64,000 nt of DNA from Paradevosia shaoguanensis (GTDB taxonomy: Bacteria; Pseudomonadota; Alphaproteobacteria; Rhizobiales; Devosiaceae), in contig NZ_CP068983.1 in assembly GCF_016801025.1 (NCBI RefSeq), positions 4,332,501 to 4,396,500 of the forward strand, given 5' to 3'. The position numbers and the translations under genes were made by a program. Position 1 is the first letter of the stretch, and each line of letters begins with the position of its first letter. The notes under the pieces were generated by a model, which saw nothing but the letters and a program-made list of their open reading frames with translations, was not told where the DNA came from and searched no databases. This document shows, piece after piece, positions 7,237-15,884 of the stretch.

Positions 7237-8013
7237 CTATTGCTGAGCCAGTTCGGGAAATTTCGCCGCGATCGCCTTGGTGCGCTCGCTCTTGTCGCCG
7301 CCGAAGTTGCCGGTCGGCAGTTTGGGGCCGCGGCCGCCATTGTTGCCTTCGGGGCTGGGGCCGCTCGGCTTGGCGAGGAACGCCTTGCCCTTGGACTGCG
7401 CCCAGTCCTTGACGAATTCCGGCACGGCGATCTCGCCGAGATCGGTTTCCACGATGGCCTTGCGACTTCCGTCGTCGGCACGCTGAACCTTCACGGACGG
7501 CTTGAGGTAGGCGAGTGCACCGTCGAGAAGATCGGGGTCGACGCCGACCTCGAGGAGCGAGCTCTTCAGCCCGTCTTCGGCAACGGACCTGTCGATAAAG
7601 CCATGGGCCTCGGCGAGGGCCTCGTCCTTGGCCGCCAGCTCTTCGGTGTGCTTCTTCACCAGGTTGGTGATCCGCGTTTCGTAGAGCTGCTTCTGCGACT
7701 GGATATGCTCGTCGTTGATGCGTTTCTTCGCCGGGTCATTTTCGTCGCCGGCAGCGGCCTTGAGAGCGAGGTACTCCTCCGCGTCGAAGCCTTCCGGGAT
7801 CTCGGCGAGCTTGGCCTCGAGGTCGGCGACCTTGGCCTTGTACTCGTCGCGCTTGGCGACGTTCGCGCGGTTGGCGGTGATGACGCCGCGCACCTTGGGG
7901 TGATCATCGATCCCCTCGATGTCGAGGACGAACTTCCCGCCCTCTTCCTTGTAGAACTCGACAAAGCTCTCGGGGAGCCCGTCGAGCGTTTCGAGAAGTG
8001 CTTTCAAAGCCAT
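7237..8013 (-). CDS. Capsid scaffolding protein
   Basis: 258 residues, acidic and highly helical. A coiled coil spans roughly residues 50-145 (KRDEYKAKVADLEAKLAEIPE... KKHTEELAAKDEALAEAH), and the Gly/Pro-rich segment PSGPSPEGNNGGRGPKLP precedes a short basic C-terminal helix that could bind the capsid. This architecture and the place just upstream of the capsid gene are typical of phage scaffolds. A terminator-like hairpin lies 39 bases upstream. Confidence 0.75.
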   Translation of the reverse strand: MALKALLETLDGLPESFVEFYKEEGGKFVLDIEGIDDHPKVRGVITANRANVAKRDEYKAKVADLEAKLAEIPEGFDAEEYLALKAAAGDENDPAKKRINDEHIQSQKQLYETRITNLVKKHTEELAAKDEALAEAHGFIDRSVAEDGLKSSLLEVGVDPDLLDGALAYLKPSVKVQRADDGSRKAIVETDLGEIAVPEFVKDWAQSKGKAFLAKPSGPSPEGNNGGRGPKLPTGNFGGDKSERTKAIAAKFPELAQQ

Positions 8014-8051
8014 CGGCTTTCCTTTCAGTGGGAGCCCGGCTCGCGGGCATG

Positions 8052-8073
8052 AAAAAAGCCGCCCGGAGGCGGC
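8052..8073 (-). terminator. GC hairpin with U6 upstream of scaffold gene
   Basis: On the minus strand GCCGCC-TCCG-GGCGGC is followed by six T and CATGCC, a good intrinsic terminator. The stem-loop is identical to that at 3103-3118. It separates the packaging/portal genes from the scaffold-capsid genes, so antitermination or read-through is needed for head gene expression from an upstream promoter. Confidence 0.7.
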
Positions 8074-8134
8074 AGTTGTTAAAAGAAAACACAGACACTC
8101 TGGATACCAGTGCGCTTGTGATGAGGGCGGTCAA

Positions 8135-9013
8135 ATGTTGCTTGTATGGATAGTTTTGCCGCTGCTTGCTGCGGCGGTATGCGTAATTTGGATTTACTGG
8201 GCACACAGCTCTCTAGCTTTGATCACGCATTTCTCAGGGGCAAAAGACTGGAGCGAGGCCGGGCAGTGGGGCGACTCGTTTGGGGGGTTCAATGCACTCT
8301 TCGGCGCCCTCGGCTTCTCCGCCGTAATGGCGACGCTGCTTTTTCAGGCCATCTCACTGAACCGGCAACAGCGGGATTTGCATCGGCAAGCGTTCGAGAG
8401 CTCGTTTTTCGAGCAGTTGAGGCTGTTGCGAGAGGCGCGGAATGAGGTCAGATACCTCTTCAGCGCCGCCTATCGAAACGAAGTTCCTTCTTCAAATTCC
8501 TCACTCAGGGGCGAACAAACCGGTCTCAAGGCGTTCCGTGCCGCAGTGCTCGAAGCCAAGCACTGGATGGACCGCGATGCCAAGGCTGGTGAGAAACTCA
8601 CGGCAGAGGAGGTCGGAAGAATTTATCAGAAGCGTATCCATAGCCGCTTTGAAAGCACTTTCGGGACCTATTTTCGCTTATTGAATGCCGCATTGGCTCG
8701 CATCGACAACGACAAGATGCTCTCGAAGAGCCAGAAAATAACTTACGCGAACCTCCTACGAGGGCAGCTTTCGACGTTCGAAGCCGCTTTAGCAGGATAT
8801 AATGCGCTAGCCCCTTTCTCTGGGAATTTCAAACACTTGGTGATCGAGTTCCGTTTACTAAAATACATACGAACTGGCGCGACAAGGACACTTCTAAAGC
8901 AGTACTACCCGGAGAGCACTTTCATCTCTAGGCCGAAGCGCCGTGGCCTTTGGCCGCTCCAGAACAACCTGGTGAGCCAAGAAAACGACGTCGAAGCTGT
9001 TGATGAAGCCTAA
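8135..9013 (+). CDS. putAbiC-type membrane protein (putative phage abortive infection)
   Basis: 292 residues. Two membrane helices (about 2-22 and 53-74) frame the segment WSEAGQWGDSFGGFN; then comes RQAFESSFFEQLRLLRE, and later YFRLLNAALARID, TYANLLRGQLSTFE and FKHLVIEFRLLKYI. These blocks match the order seen in putative phage abortive infection proteins (putAbiC family). It starts ATG 8135 after GAGGG. It is on the + strand between MuF-side and scaffold genes, so it probably has its own promoter and acts in the lysogen. Superinfection exclusion or abortive infection is the inferred role. Confidence 0.75.
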   Translation: MLLVWIVLPLLAAAVCVIWIYWAHSSLALITHFSGAKDWSEAGQWGDSFGGFNALFGALGFSAVMATLLFQAISLNRQQRDLHRQAFESSFFEQLRLLREARNEVRYLFSAAYRNEVPSSNSSLRGEQTGLKAFRAAVLEAKHWMDRDAKAGEKLTAEEVGRIYQKRIHSRFESTFGTYFRLLNAALARIDNDKMLSKSQKITYANLLRGQLSTFEAALAGYNALAPFSGNFKHLVIEFRLLKYIRTGATRTLLKQYYPESTFISRPKRRGLWPLQNNLVSQENDVEAVDEA

Positions 9014-9051
9014 CTAGTAGCTGCGGTTCTGGAGCAAGCTCCTCCGGAGCC

Positions 9052-9333
9052 TTAAAGCAACCTGGTGACCTTGCCTCGCGCCATGCAGTGGGCACATACC
9101 CACGCCTTGGTCCCGCCGACCTTCTTTCCGGCGGGGCTGCGGCGCGGGGCCAGCGTCACCTCAGTAACCATGCTGGTAGCGATGCCGGTGTCGAGCTCGC
9201 ACTGCCAGCAGGTCACCTGCTCATCCTGATCGAGCGCGGTACGCCGGCCCGCCCGCGGCGTGTCGGCCGGTCGGTCGCCTTCGATGCTGGTCAGATGGGA
9301 GCGGTCGCGGAAATCGTCCTTCACGCCCGTCAC
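9052..9333 (-). CDS. Small zinc-ribbon protein beside the MuF gene
   Basis: 93 residues with CWQC (about 40-43) and CAHC (about 82-85), a likely four-cysteine zinc site separated by a basic Pro/Lys/Gly-rich stretch. It overlaps the MuF-like gene by one base and is co-transcribed with the head genes. I do not recognise a family; a DNA- or protein-binding role is possible. Confidence 0.55.
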   Translation of the reverse strand: MTGVKDDFRDRSHLTSIEGDRPADTPRAGRRTALDQDEQVTCWQCELDTGIATSMVTEVTLAPRRSPAGKKVGGTKAWVCAHCMARGKVTRLL

Positions 9334-10406
9334 TATGCCGCAATGCCAGCTTTGGCGAAAGCCTCCTCGTCGAGCCGCCGCAACTGGTCCAGGGTCAGTT
9401 CTTCCCCTGCCCAGTTGGTGAAACTGTCTACCTTCATGCCACCCTTCCGGAACAGCGCTGCGCGTGGCGGGCCCAGGGCCTCGTTCTGCGTGCTCGCAGG
9501 CTGCTTTCGTAGCCAGCTGTCATAGGTTTCGGTTGCACTGACCTGACCGTTCATGCTGGCGCGCGTCGCCGGCGGCAGTTCATCGATGTCGAACCCGAGC
9601 TCGCGCCATGACTTCGTGACTGGCACGCGGATACACCGGCAACCGATGTGCGCCGGCGTCCGCGTCCCCTTACCAAGTTCGAACCTCTGCCCGTCCAGCC
9701 CCATGCAGTGCGGACAGGTCCGTGTATCAAGCGTCGAAACCCATTGCTCGGCGGCAATCAGATCGTCGTTGGCCGCGTAGAGCTCGTCGCGGGCCGCCGT
9801 GGTCGTGTGGGCGACGGCGGTTCGCACCATGGCTTCAGCACCGCGGCGGCCGATCTGCATGATGCCGTCGGCGTAGTTCAATGCCCGGGTGCCGCGCGCC
9901 CGGCGCACGATCTGGTCTACCGTTTCGCCCTGGACGACGCCGAGGCGGATGGCATCGCGCAGCCTGCGTGCCTTGGCGTCCGATAGCTCCGTCACCCATT
10001 CCTTGAGCAGGCGGCCCTGAAACGGCCGGGACGTCACGGCCGCCTTGAGCATTTCCGCCGTGGGCGACACGAAGTCCCATGCGATGGGTAGAGCGGACTG
10101 GATCAGCCGCTGTTGAAAGCCAACCTCGTACTTGGCGATGGCTAGGAGATCGGACCGAAGCTCTTTGCCAACAGTGACATGGGCGGCCTGGTTGATCTCC
10201 CTGATGGCGTCGAGCAGCTTCTGCAGGCGCACTGACGTGAACGAGCCTTTGAGCGTCGCGCCGCGCGAAAGCAGCTTGTCGACAATCTCTGCGTCGGCGC
10301 GATCCAGAAGGCCGATGAGGCGCCTCAGTACCCCGGACCCGAGCCGCTGGACCTGCACCTGATGGCGAATTTCCAGATCGCGGATGCGATCATTGACCGC
10401 CGACAT
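9333..10406 (-). CDS. MuF-like minor head protein
   Basis: 357 residues. The N-terminal 200 residues are helical and the C-terminal region has VSTLDTRTCPHCMGLDGQ and TPAHIGCRCIRVPV, the conserved Cys/His blocks of Phage Mu F-like head morphogenesis domains. MuF proteins attach to the portal inside the procapsid and may be injected. The gene overlaps the portal gene by 17 bases and precedes a small zinc-ribbon gene. Confidence 0.85.
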   Translation of the reverse strand: MSAVNDRIRDLEIRHQVQVQRLGSGVLRRLIGLLDRADAEIVDKLLSRGATLKGSFTSVRLQKLLDAIREINQAAHVTVGKELRSDLLAIAKYEVGFQQRLIQSALPIAWDFVSPTAEMLKAAVTSRPFQGRLLKEWVTELSDAKARRLRDAIRLGVVQGETVDQIVRRARGTRALNYADGIMQIGRRGAEAMVRTAVAHTTTAARDELYAANDDLIAAEQWVSTLDTRTCPHCMGLDGQRFELGKGTRTPAHIGCRCIRVPVTKSWRELGFDIDELPPATRASMNGQVSATETYDSWLRKQPASTQNEALGPPRAALFRKGGMKVDSFTNWAGEELTLDQLRRLDEEAFAKAGIAA

Positions 10407-11808
10407 TGCCGCCCGTCAGGTCTGGGTTGCCGAGTCCTGCTCCCTCAGTCGAAATGAGCTCCTGCTCTTCCTCGAAGGTGCGTTCGGCCGGAACAAGTTC
10501 GCCCTTTTTGAAGCGGTCGAACATCGTTTGCTTCGAGTAAGCGCCAGCCTGCCAGCCAGCCACAACGGCGGTGATCTCCTGTGGCGACAGGGTATGATCG
10601 AAGAAGTCCGTGTTGGGCGTAACGACGACGCCCTCCGGGTCCTCGCCCATCCATTTCGCGAGATTGCGAAGGGCGCGCTCCAGCCCTTCGGCCGATGTGA
10701 GCGCAATGGTTTTGAGTGTCGACGTCTGGTTGCCCAGCCGAAGCTTGATCGCCTCACCCGATTCTGCGGTCCGCTGCGTGTCGGCCAGAAGGTTGGCGCC
10801 GAAGATCACGGCGCGGTCGAGGCTATTCTGGATTGCCTTCTCCTGCGCGGCGAGGCCCGGCCCCGAGAACTCCAGGTATCCAGCTTGCGCGCCTTCTGGC
10901 AGCAGCCACAACTTGGATGAACCCAGTGTCGTCGGCGCCTGCCCGTTCTTCACCGCCTCCGCCGGGTCGGCAAAGCCATTCGCCCAGGGCGTCGGCTCCG
11001 AGGTCATATGCAAGGCGAACGTATAGTCGGCATCGAGACGATAGACCCGCACGGCAAGCTTGCCGAGGCCGTAGAGCGGCACGTCGTCAGGATCCGGGGT
11101 CAGGTCGTTGGTGTCGATGAAGACGAACGGCAGCTCATCGAGAGGTCGCCGCTTGCGCGTCGAAGCTTCGACCACCTCAGTCGCAGTCCAGCCCGCGCTG
11201 GTCCTCACCCAGACGCGAGCGCCGTACCGTCCGTCCAGCACGAAACACTCGCGATACTGATCGAGCGCCTCCCATTTTCCGGTCGACCGATCGAGCACCG
11301 GACGACTTTCGTTGAGCATCAGCCAGTCCGGCCGCTGCTCGGCGTCGGTGTCCCAATTGGTGATCGCTTCGGCCACGTAGCCGGCAAGATACGGCTCACC
11401 GCCGGCGGAAATACCAGGCAGGACGCCATAACGCCCCGTCACCATGAGTTCGGTGCAGATGCGCCGATGCAGCGCCTCCAGCGACAGACCGTCGCGCGTC
11501 GACCGTTCCCGCAGCGGTTCGAGTGCTGGCGGCAGGACGACATTGGGCGGCTGATCAAGGATGGTGCCAACTGCGCCGCGGACCGTAGGCGCTACGAGCT
11601 CGGGGAACTCGGCACGTTGCTTGTATCCATCGTAGGCTGCTTGCCTGAGCTGCACATCTGCAATAGCCCGAGTGCCCGATTTCATGGGCAGGTAGCTCAC
11701 GCCCTTGGCCTTTATCTCATCTTCACCAGCCATGCAGTCGCGCATGAGGCGCCAGGAGGGGGCAAAGGCATCGTAAGTCGGATGAGTGGCGGTCGGGTCG
11801 AAGGCCAT
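10390..11808 (-). CDS. Portal protein (DUF4055 type)
   Basis: 472 residues, the usual size for the DUF4055 portal family. HPTYDAFAPSWRLMRDCMAG at the start, YLPMKSG, and a helical C-terminal half ending in a Gly/Asn-rich tail fit the family. It overlaps the TerL stop by one base and the MuF start by 17 bases, giving the standard TerL-portal-MuF order. Twelve copies would form the DNA-entry vertex. Confidence 0.85.
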   Translation of the reverse strand: MAFDPTATHPTYDAFAPSWRLMRDCMAGEDEIKAKGVSYLPMKSGTRAIADVQLRQAAYDGYKQRAEFPELVAPTVRGAVGTILDQPPNVVLPPALEPLRERSTRDGLSLEALHRRICTELMVTGRYGVLPGISAGGEPYLAGYVAEAITNWDTDAEQRPDWLMLNESRPVLDRSTGKWEALDQYRECFVLDGRYGARVWVRTSAGWTATEVVEASTRKRRPLDELPFVFIDTNDLTPDPDDVPLYGLGKLAVRVYRLDADYTFALHMTSEPTPWANGFADPAEAVKNGQAPTTLGSSKLWLLPEGAQAGYLEFSGPGLAAQEKAIQNSLDRAVIFGANLLADTQRTAESGEAIKLRLGNQTSTLKTIALTSAEGLERALRNLAKWMGEDPEGVVVTPNTDFFDHTLSPQEITAVVAGWQAGAYSKQTMFDRFKKGELVPAERTFEEEQELISTEGAGLGNPDLTGGNVGGQ

Positions 11809-13220
11809 CAGTAAAATCCAGTCTCAACCACGGTTGCGGGGCCAGTCTTCGGCTCGATCAGTGCGTTGAACGCTCGGCTAGTGCTGTCGGCGTCATCGTC
11901 ATGGGTCGCCTCGGGGAAGCCCTCCAAGGCAGTGAACCAGTCATCGTTCCATCGCCCGCGAAGAACGAGCACGTTGCCCGCCTCGGCCTGGGCCGAGAAC
12001 GGAGAGAAGCGTGTCACCTTGTCGCCGCTCTCCGGCGTTGCCCGCGCAGTGAAGCCGCTCAGTAGCTTAATCAGGTTCGTCACCTGCGACTTGCCCGCCT
12101 GGCCGGGGTCTTGCGGAAGCGAGATTTCGGTGTCGCGCCCGTCTTGCTCTGCTGTGTTCTTGATCAGCGTCTCGACCCCGTTTGGCGAGGCCCAGTCTTT
12201 CACGTGATGCCCGACCAGGTAGCGACCATCGGGCAGCTTTCCGATCTTCGTGCCCGCCGTGCCGTCCGGATCGTTGCCCTCGGTCTTCGGCGTTGCCGCC
12301 AGGTCCCAGCCCCGCATCCAGCGAACACCGGCCGGCACCGCGTCGACGATCTGACACCAGCCACGCTGGAACAGCAGCCCGGCCGCCGGCCTGATCTTCC
12401 AGTTGCCGCCTAGGAGCCGCTCGCGTTCCACAGTGGGGAGCGACATGAGGTTGGCGAGGTAGCCTGGATCGGCTGCCATGAGCGCCTTGTTGTCGCTCAG
12501 GCGCGCCGGAATGAAGGTGACCGACTTCGGCGGGATCGGCCGCTCGATGCCGTTCTCGTCTGGCGCTGTGTAGCTGGCCAACTCCTGGGGGCTGTCGCCC
12601 CAAATGATCTTGTCGCCTATGCGGATGAAGTGGCGCAGGACTCCGGCCCGCTCGATGATCGGCAGGCCCGTCGACTGATCGATCCACCAGGCAATGAACT
12701 CGGCGACCCAGCTGTCCGCGTCGGGGTTGCAGGTCGCCCGTATGTAGGGCCGAACGCCGCACATGGAGCGATTGCGGCTGACCATGTACCAGAACCGCCT
12801 GGCGGTGAAATGCGTCAGCTCGTCAAAACATTCCAACGGGATCTGCGAGCCCTGCCAGTTGAGCACCGTCTTCTCGTGCTCGAGGTGGGCAAAGCTGACT
12901 GAGGCTCCGGACGGAAAGGTCCACGACATGTCCGGCGCACTACGCGGATCGGCCTGCAGCAGTGGATAGATGTTCTCGCTCTCGTCCCAGAGGCCGCCTT
13001 CGTTGCGTACCTGGGTGAGGTTGCGACGGAAGAAGACCGCGCCGAAGCCGGGATTGGCTATGTGCCGCAGCGGCTCCATGAGCAATGCCCACGTCTTGCC
13101 GCCGCCGGCCGCACCACCGTAGATCGCGATATCCGCCGCCGAGCCAAGGAACTGCGTTTGCGGTCCCGGCTGAGGCCGGATGACTTTCGGGGCGCCCTGC
13201 CCTTGCTCAATCCCTCCCAT
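11808..13220 (-). CDS. Terminase large subunit
   Basis: 470 residues. Walker A is GGAAGGGKT (35-43), Walker B is LECFDE followed by LTHF, and the nuclease half has GWDLAAT, QDPGQAGKSQ and a C-terminal DDDAD cluster. These define an ATPase-nuclease that packages DNA into procapsids. The start overlaps the small-subunit gene by 14 bases. Complete and intact in the window. Confidence 0.92.
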   Translation of the reverse strand: MGGIEQGQGAPKVIRPQPGPQTQFLGSAADIAIYGGAAGGGKTWALLMEPLRHIANPGFGAVFFRRNLTQVRNEGGLWDESENIYPLLQADPRSAPDMSWTFPSGASVSFAHLEHEKTVLNWQGSQIPLECFDELTHFTARRFWYMVSRNRSMCGVRPYIRATCNPDADSWVAEFIAWWIDQSTGLPIIERAGVLRHFIRIGDKIIWGDSPQELASYTAPDENGIERPIPPKSVTFIPARLSDNKALMAADPGYLANLMSLPTVERERLLGGNWKIRPAAGLLFQRGWCQIVDAVPAGVRWMRGWDLAATPKTEGNDPDGTAGTKIGKLPDGRYLVGHHVKDWASPNGVETLIKNTAEQDGRDTEISLPQDPGQAGKSQVTNLIKLLSGFTARATPESGDKVTRFSPFSAQAEAGNVLVLRGRWNDDWFTALEGFPEATHDDDADSTSRAFNALIEPKTGPATVVETGFY

Positions 13221-13671
13221 TGCTGGGCAATTCGAAGAAGGTCACCGGAGCGGCTGGGGCCGGCAGGTCTTTGCCATCTTTGCCAGTGAGCTCGCGACGG
13301 TTGGAGTAGACATTGCCGACTTCTTCCGCCGCCTGCTTCATCAGCGATGCCGCCAGGACCATGTTGCCCTGAGTCTCGGCCTTCTCCGCCATTCGCTGCA
13401 ACGCCCGAAGCCGAACCGCGCGATGACTGATCGCGATCTCCGCAGTGTTCTCCAGGAATGCCTTCCGGGTCTCTTCGAAGAGCGCTCGCCACCTGGCTGC
13501 CAGCTTTGCTCCAGCCCTCTTGTTGGGGTCGTAGCCTTCGACGGCCTGCCGGGTGATTTCCTCGCCGTATTCCTTCTTGACTGCCGCGACCACAACAGAC
13601 GGGCTGTCGAAACAGGCTAGGCTCTGGACGATGAACGTCTGAACCGCGACCGGCATGTTGCCTTTTGCCAT
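13207..13671 (-). CDS. Terminase small subunit (DUF2280-like)
   Basis: 154 residues beginning with a helix-turn-helix-like segment (FDSPSVVVAAVKKEYGEEITRQAV, residues 22-45 region) and a long helical middle, as in DUF2280-type small terminases. It directly precedes and overlaps TerL. It would recognise the packaging site and recruit TerL. Confidence 0.8.
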   Translation of the reverse strand: MAKGNMPVAVQTFIVQSLACFDSPSVVVAAVKKEYGEEITRQAVEGYDPNKRAGAKLAARWRALFEETRKAFLENTAEIAISHRAVRLRALQRMAEKAETQGNMVLAASLMKQAAEEVGNVYSNRRELTGKDGKDLPAPAAPVTFFELPSNGRD

Positions 13672-13709
13672 GGTTGTGTCAGGCTCCGGTCAGGTTTGGA
13701 GAAAAGCTC

Positions 13710-13916
13710 ATGGTTGCCAAATGCCCGAAATGCGAGAGCAGCATCACAAATGCAAATCTCGCGGACTTAAATGTCGGGTCTCCGTTCGCTCAGCAATGGA
13801 AAGGCATTGCCTACACCTGTCCTAGATGCAGTACGATTCTGAGCGTTGCGATTGATCCTATCGCCATAAAGACCGATATTGTGAAAGAGGTCCTGCGAGG
13901 CTTGGGTAAGTCTTAG
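13710..13916 (+). CDS. Lone zinc-ribbon protein (moron)
   Basis: 68 residues from ATG 13710 with GGAG nine bases upstream. CPKC near the start and YTCPRC at about 35-40 form a four-cysteine ribbon, followed by TILSVAIDP. This is closely like the N-terminal ribbon of the DUF4145-type protein at 14568-15227 (CPFC... YKCKTCGSVMSVA). It is on the + strand between TerS and the metallopeptidase and ends overlapping the latter's stop by 4 bases. It may be the ribbon half of a once larger protein or an independent adaptor. Confidence 0.65.
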   Translation: MVAKCPKCESSITNANLADLNVGSPFAQQWKGIAYTCPRCSTILSVAIDPIAIKTDIVKEVLRGLGKS

Positions 13917-14530
13917 GCCGCCCTTAGCTGACACGTGCCACACGCCCGGGTAACATCGACCCGGGCGATTTCGGGCCCCGCGTTAGCCGCTGCTACCATT
14001 TCCTCGACGTGCGCAGCCGAGTCACCATACCGACGGACCACGCCGACGAACTCCTCCACGTCATGGCCGCGAATGCCATAGATCGGCTTGCCGGTCTGTT
14101 TGTTGAACCGCGGGGCGCCGAAGGCATCACGCTCTTGGCCGGCGTGATACAACTCGTGCTCGACCAGGGCCATGAACTCAGCATCGGTGCAGGTCGCGGT
14201 GTATTCGGCATCAAAGGTCAGCAGGAAGGTCGGCACCTCTCCGAACCAGTCGAGGAGCTGGCGCTCCATACGCGCCCTTCCCCATTTGCCCATCGGTGGG
14301 ACGCCCATTTCACATTGACCGACCACACGGCGGCCGGCGCGGCCATTCGGCACGTTGGTCCACAGCGCGCCGATGCTTGCCCAGCGGAGGTGACGATGGT
14401 CTTCGTTGAGGAGCACCGCGCCTTCGTTGATGAAAGTCTCACGCGACCAGTCAACCAGGTCCCGCGCAGGGTAAAATACCGGTTCGGCTGGATTGTCGAA
14501 TATCCCGTCTGGCGGCATCGGCCTCTTCAT
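13913..14530 (-). CDS. Putative phage metallopeptidase
   Basis: 205 residues with VEHELYHAGQ near residue 125, a HExxH zinc-protease motif, and a later RRYGDSAAHVEEMV segment. This is the layout of the phage putative metallopeptidase family found near terminase genes. Its substrate is unknown; roles in maturation or in anti-host activity have been suggested for such genes only by context. The C-terminal TRACGTCQLRAA holds a CxxC. Confidence 0.75.
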   Translation of the reverse strand: MKRPMPPDGIFDNPAEPVFYPARDLVDWSRETFINEGAVLLNEDHRHLRWASIGALWTNVPNGRAGRRVVGQCEMGVPPMGKWGRARMERQLLDWFGEVPTFLLTFDAEYTATCTDAEFMALVEHELYHAGQERDAFGAPRFNKQTGKPIYGIRGHDVEEFVGVVRRYGDSAAHVEEMVAAANAGPEIARVDVTRACGTCQLRAA

Positions 14531-14567
14531 GCAACGCTCTTATGACCATGGTTTGGGAGGATGGGCA

Positions 14568-15227
14568 TTGATCAAAACAAAAACCGATAACAGTCCGAAC
14601 AACAGAAAAATGCCTGGCCCGCAATTGGTGGGAATGCCGCGATGTCCATTCTGCAACGTCGTCGATCCGCTGTTAGAGAGGGTTTGGGCTACAGACAAAC
14701 CCACTGAGCGCTCGGATGGATCTAGGAGTCGATATTGGGGAGCCTACAAGTGCAAAACTTGTGGATCAGTGATGTCCGTCGCGGCAAACTACATCGGCGA
14801 TTGGTTCGACGTCGAAGATGTTTTTCCCGTGCCGAAGCAGGCTCACGCAGATATCCCTGAGCCAGCCAGGACGTTTTTGCAGCAGGCATATGATACCCTA
14901 CATGCTCCGGATGCTGCTGCAGTCATGTCAGGCAGCGCTGTCGACGCAATGCTCAAAAAGTTCGACTTGGCCAACGGCAGCCTATACTCACGAATTGACC
15001 AAGCCCTTGAGCAGAACATCTTGACGAAAAGCATGGCTGACTGGGCTCATGAGGTGAGACTGGGATCAAACAGGCCGCGCCATGCCGACGCAGATAACCC
15101 TCACGTCAAACCGGACGAAGCTCGCCAGTCAGTAGAGTTTGCCGAAGCTCTAGGCCAATTTCTCTTTGTACTGACAGCACGCATTCAGCGTGGCATTGAC
15201 GCCGCAAGGGCTGCCGAAGCGGGCTAG
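14568..15227 (+). CDS. Zinc-ribbon DUF4145-like protein (moron)
   Basis: About 219 residues from TTG 14568, which has GGGAGGA seven bases upstream; an ATG at 14529 is the alternative but overlaps the metallopeptidase start. A ribbon (PRCPFC... YKCKTCG) precedes a helical domain with EPARTFLQQAYDTLHAPDAAAVMSGSAVDAMLKK, the core of DUF4145 proteins, which are often linked to restriction or other defence genes. The gene is on the + strand within the leftward operon and AT-richer than its neighbours. Function in the lysogen is inferred. Confidence 0.7.
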   Translation: MIKTKTDNSPNNRKMPGPQLVGMPRCPFCNVVDPLLERVWATDKPTERSDGSRSRYWGAYKCKTCGSVMSVAANYIGDWFDVEDVFPVPKQAHADIPEPARTFLQQAYDTLHAPDAAAVMSGSAVDAMLKKFDLANGSLYSRIDQALEQNILTKSMADWAHEVRLGSNRPRHADADNPHVKPDEARQSVEFAEALGQFLFVLTARIQRGIDAARAAEAG

Positions 15228-15392
15228 GCCACTCGCTTCCACCCGAGATTGCCCTGCGTTGCGTCCACCCCACGGGACTTGGTGCGCCCGCTTGGACTGC
15301 GCGCGTCTAGGCCTTGTCCGTGTGCCGGGATTGCGGGTCGAAAAAGGAGGCCGCGCCGCCCTGAGGCAACGCGCCAAACGTTGGCCTGCCCG

Positions 15393-15680
15393 CTAGCAGC
15401 GCGCGCCGTACTCGGTCAGGGTGAAGCCGCCCGCCGAGAACAGGTCATGGACGGCGGCACGCTCAGTGAAAGCGCGCTGGCACACAAGATTAGGATCGGC
15501 GGCGCCCAGCATGGCGGAGTGTGCGAGGCGGTCGAGGGCCAGGCTTTCGCCGACGGGCAGGAGCAGCGGAATATCGAAGGCATAGGCCGCCATGGCGGCG
15601 CCGGTAGCGAAGTAGCCACCAATTGCGAGGCAGGCCGTGGTGACCACGGCAAAGATCGTCGATCGCAGCGAGCGATACAT
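15393..15680 (-). CDS. Hypothetical protein with N-terminal membrane helix
   Basis: 95 residues, AAAGGAAA upstream of ATG 15680. One hydrophobic helix (about residues 8-36, IFAVVTTACLAIGGYFATGA) could be a signal anchor. Two cysteines are present (residues 67 and 95). No recognised family. It is isolated between a NusG-like gene and the DUF4145 gene, with about 165 and 200 bases of non-coding DNA on each side in which I see nothing else. Confidence 0.5.
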   Translation of the reverse strand: MYRSLRSTIFAVVTTACLAIGGYFATGAAMAAYAFDIPLLLPVGESLALDRLAHSAMLGAADPNLVCQRAFTERAAVHDLFSAGGFTLTEYGARC

Positions 15681-15884
15681 AGGCTTTCCTTTCGAGTGGG
15701 ATATGCCGGCGTTGCGACCGGCGCGCAGATATAAGAAAATCCGCTTGAGACTCTCTCAGCGGCTTCGAATTGCGCGCATGCAAAAGCTTCGCGCCGATCT
15801 GCAATGGATGGCTGGGCTTGCCCGGCACAAGTCTCCAAATCTGGAGCCGCGCTAACGGTCAGCAAGTTCGTCCTAAAAACGCCG

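Noticed and set aside
15228-15392. Small genes in the gap after the DUF4145 gene
   Set aside because: Frames on both strands are Arg/Pro-rich without ribosome-binding sites or motifs.
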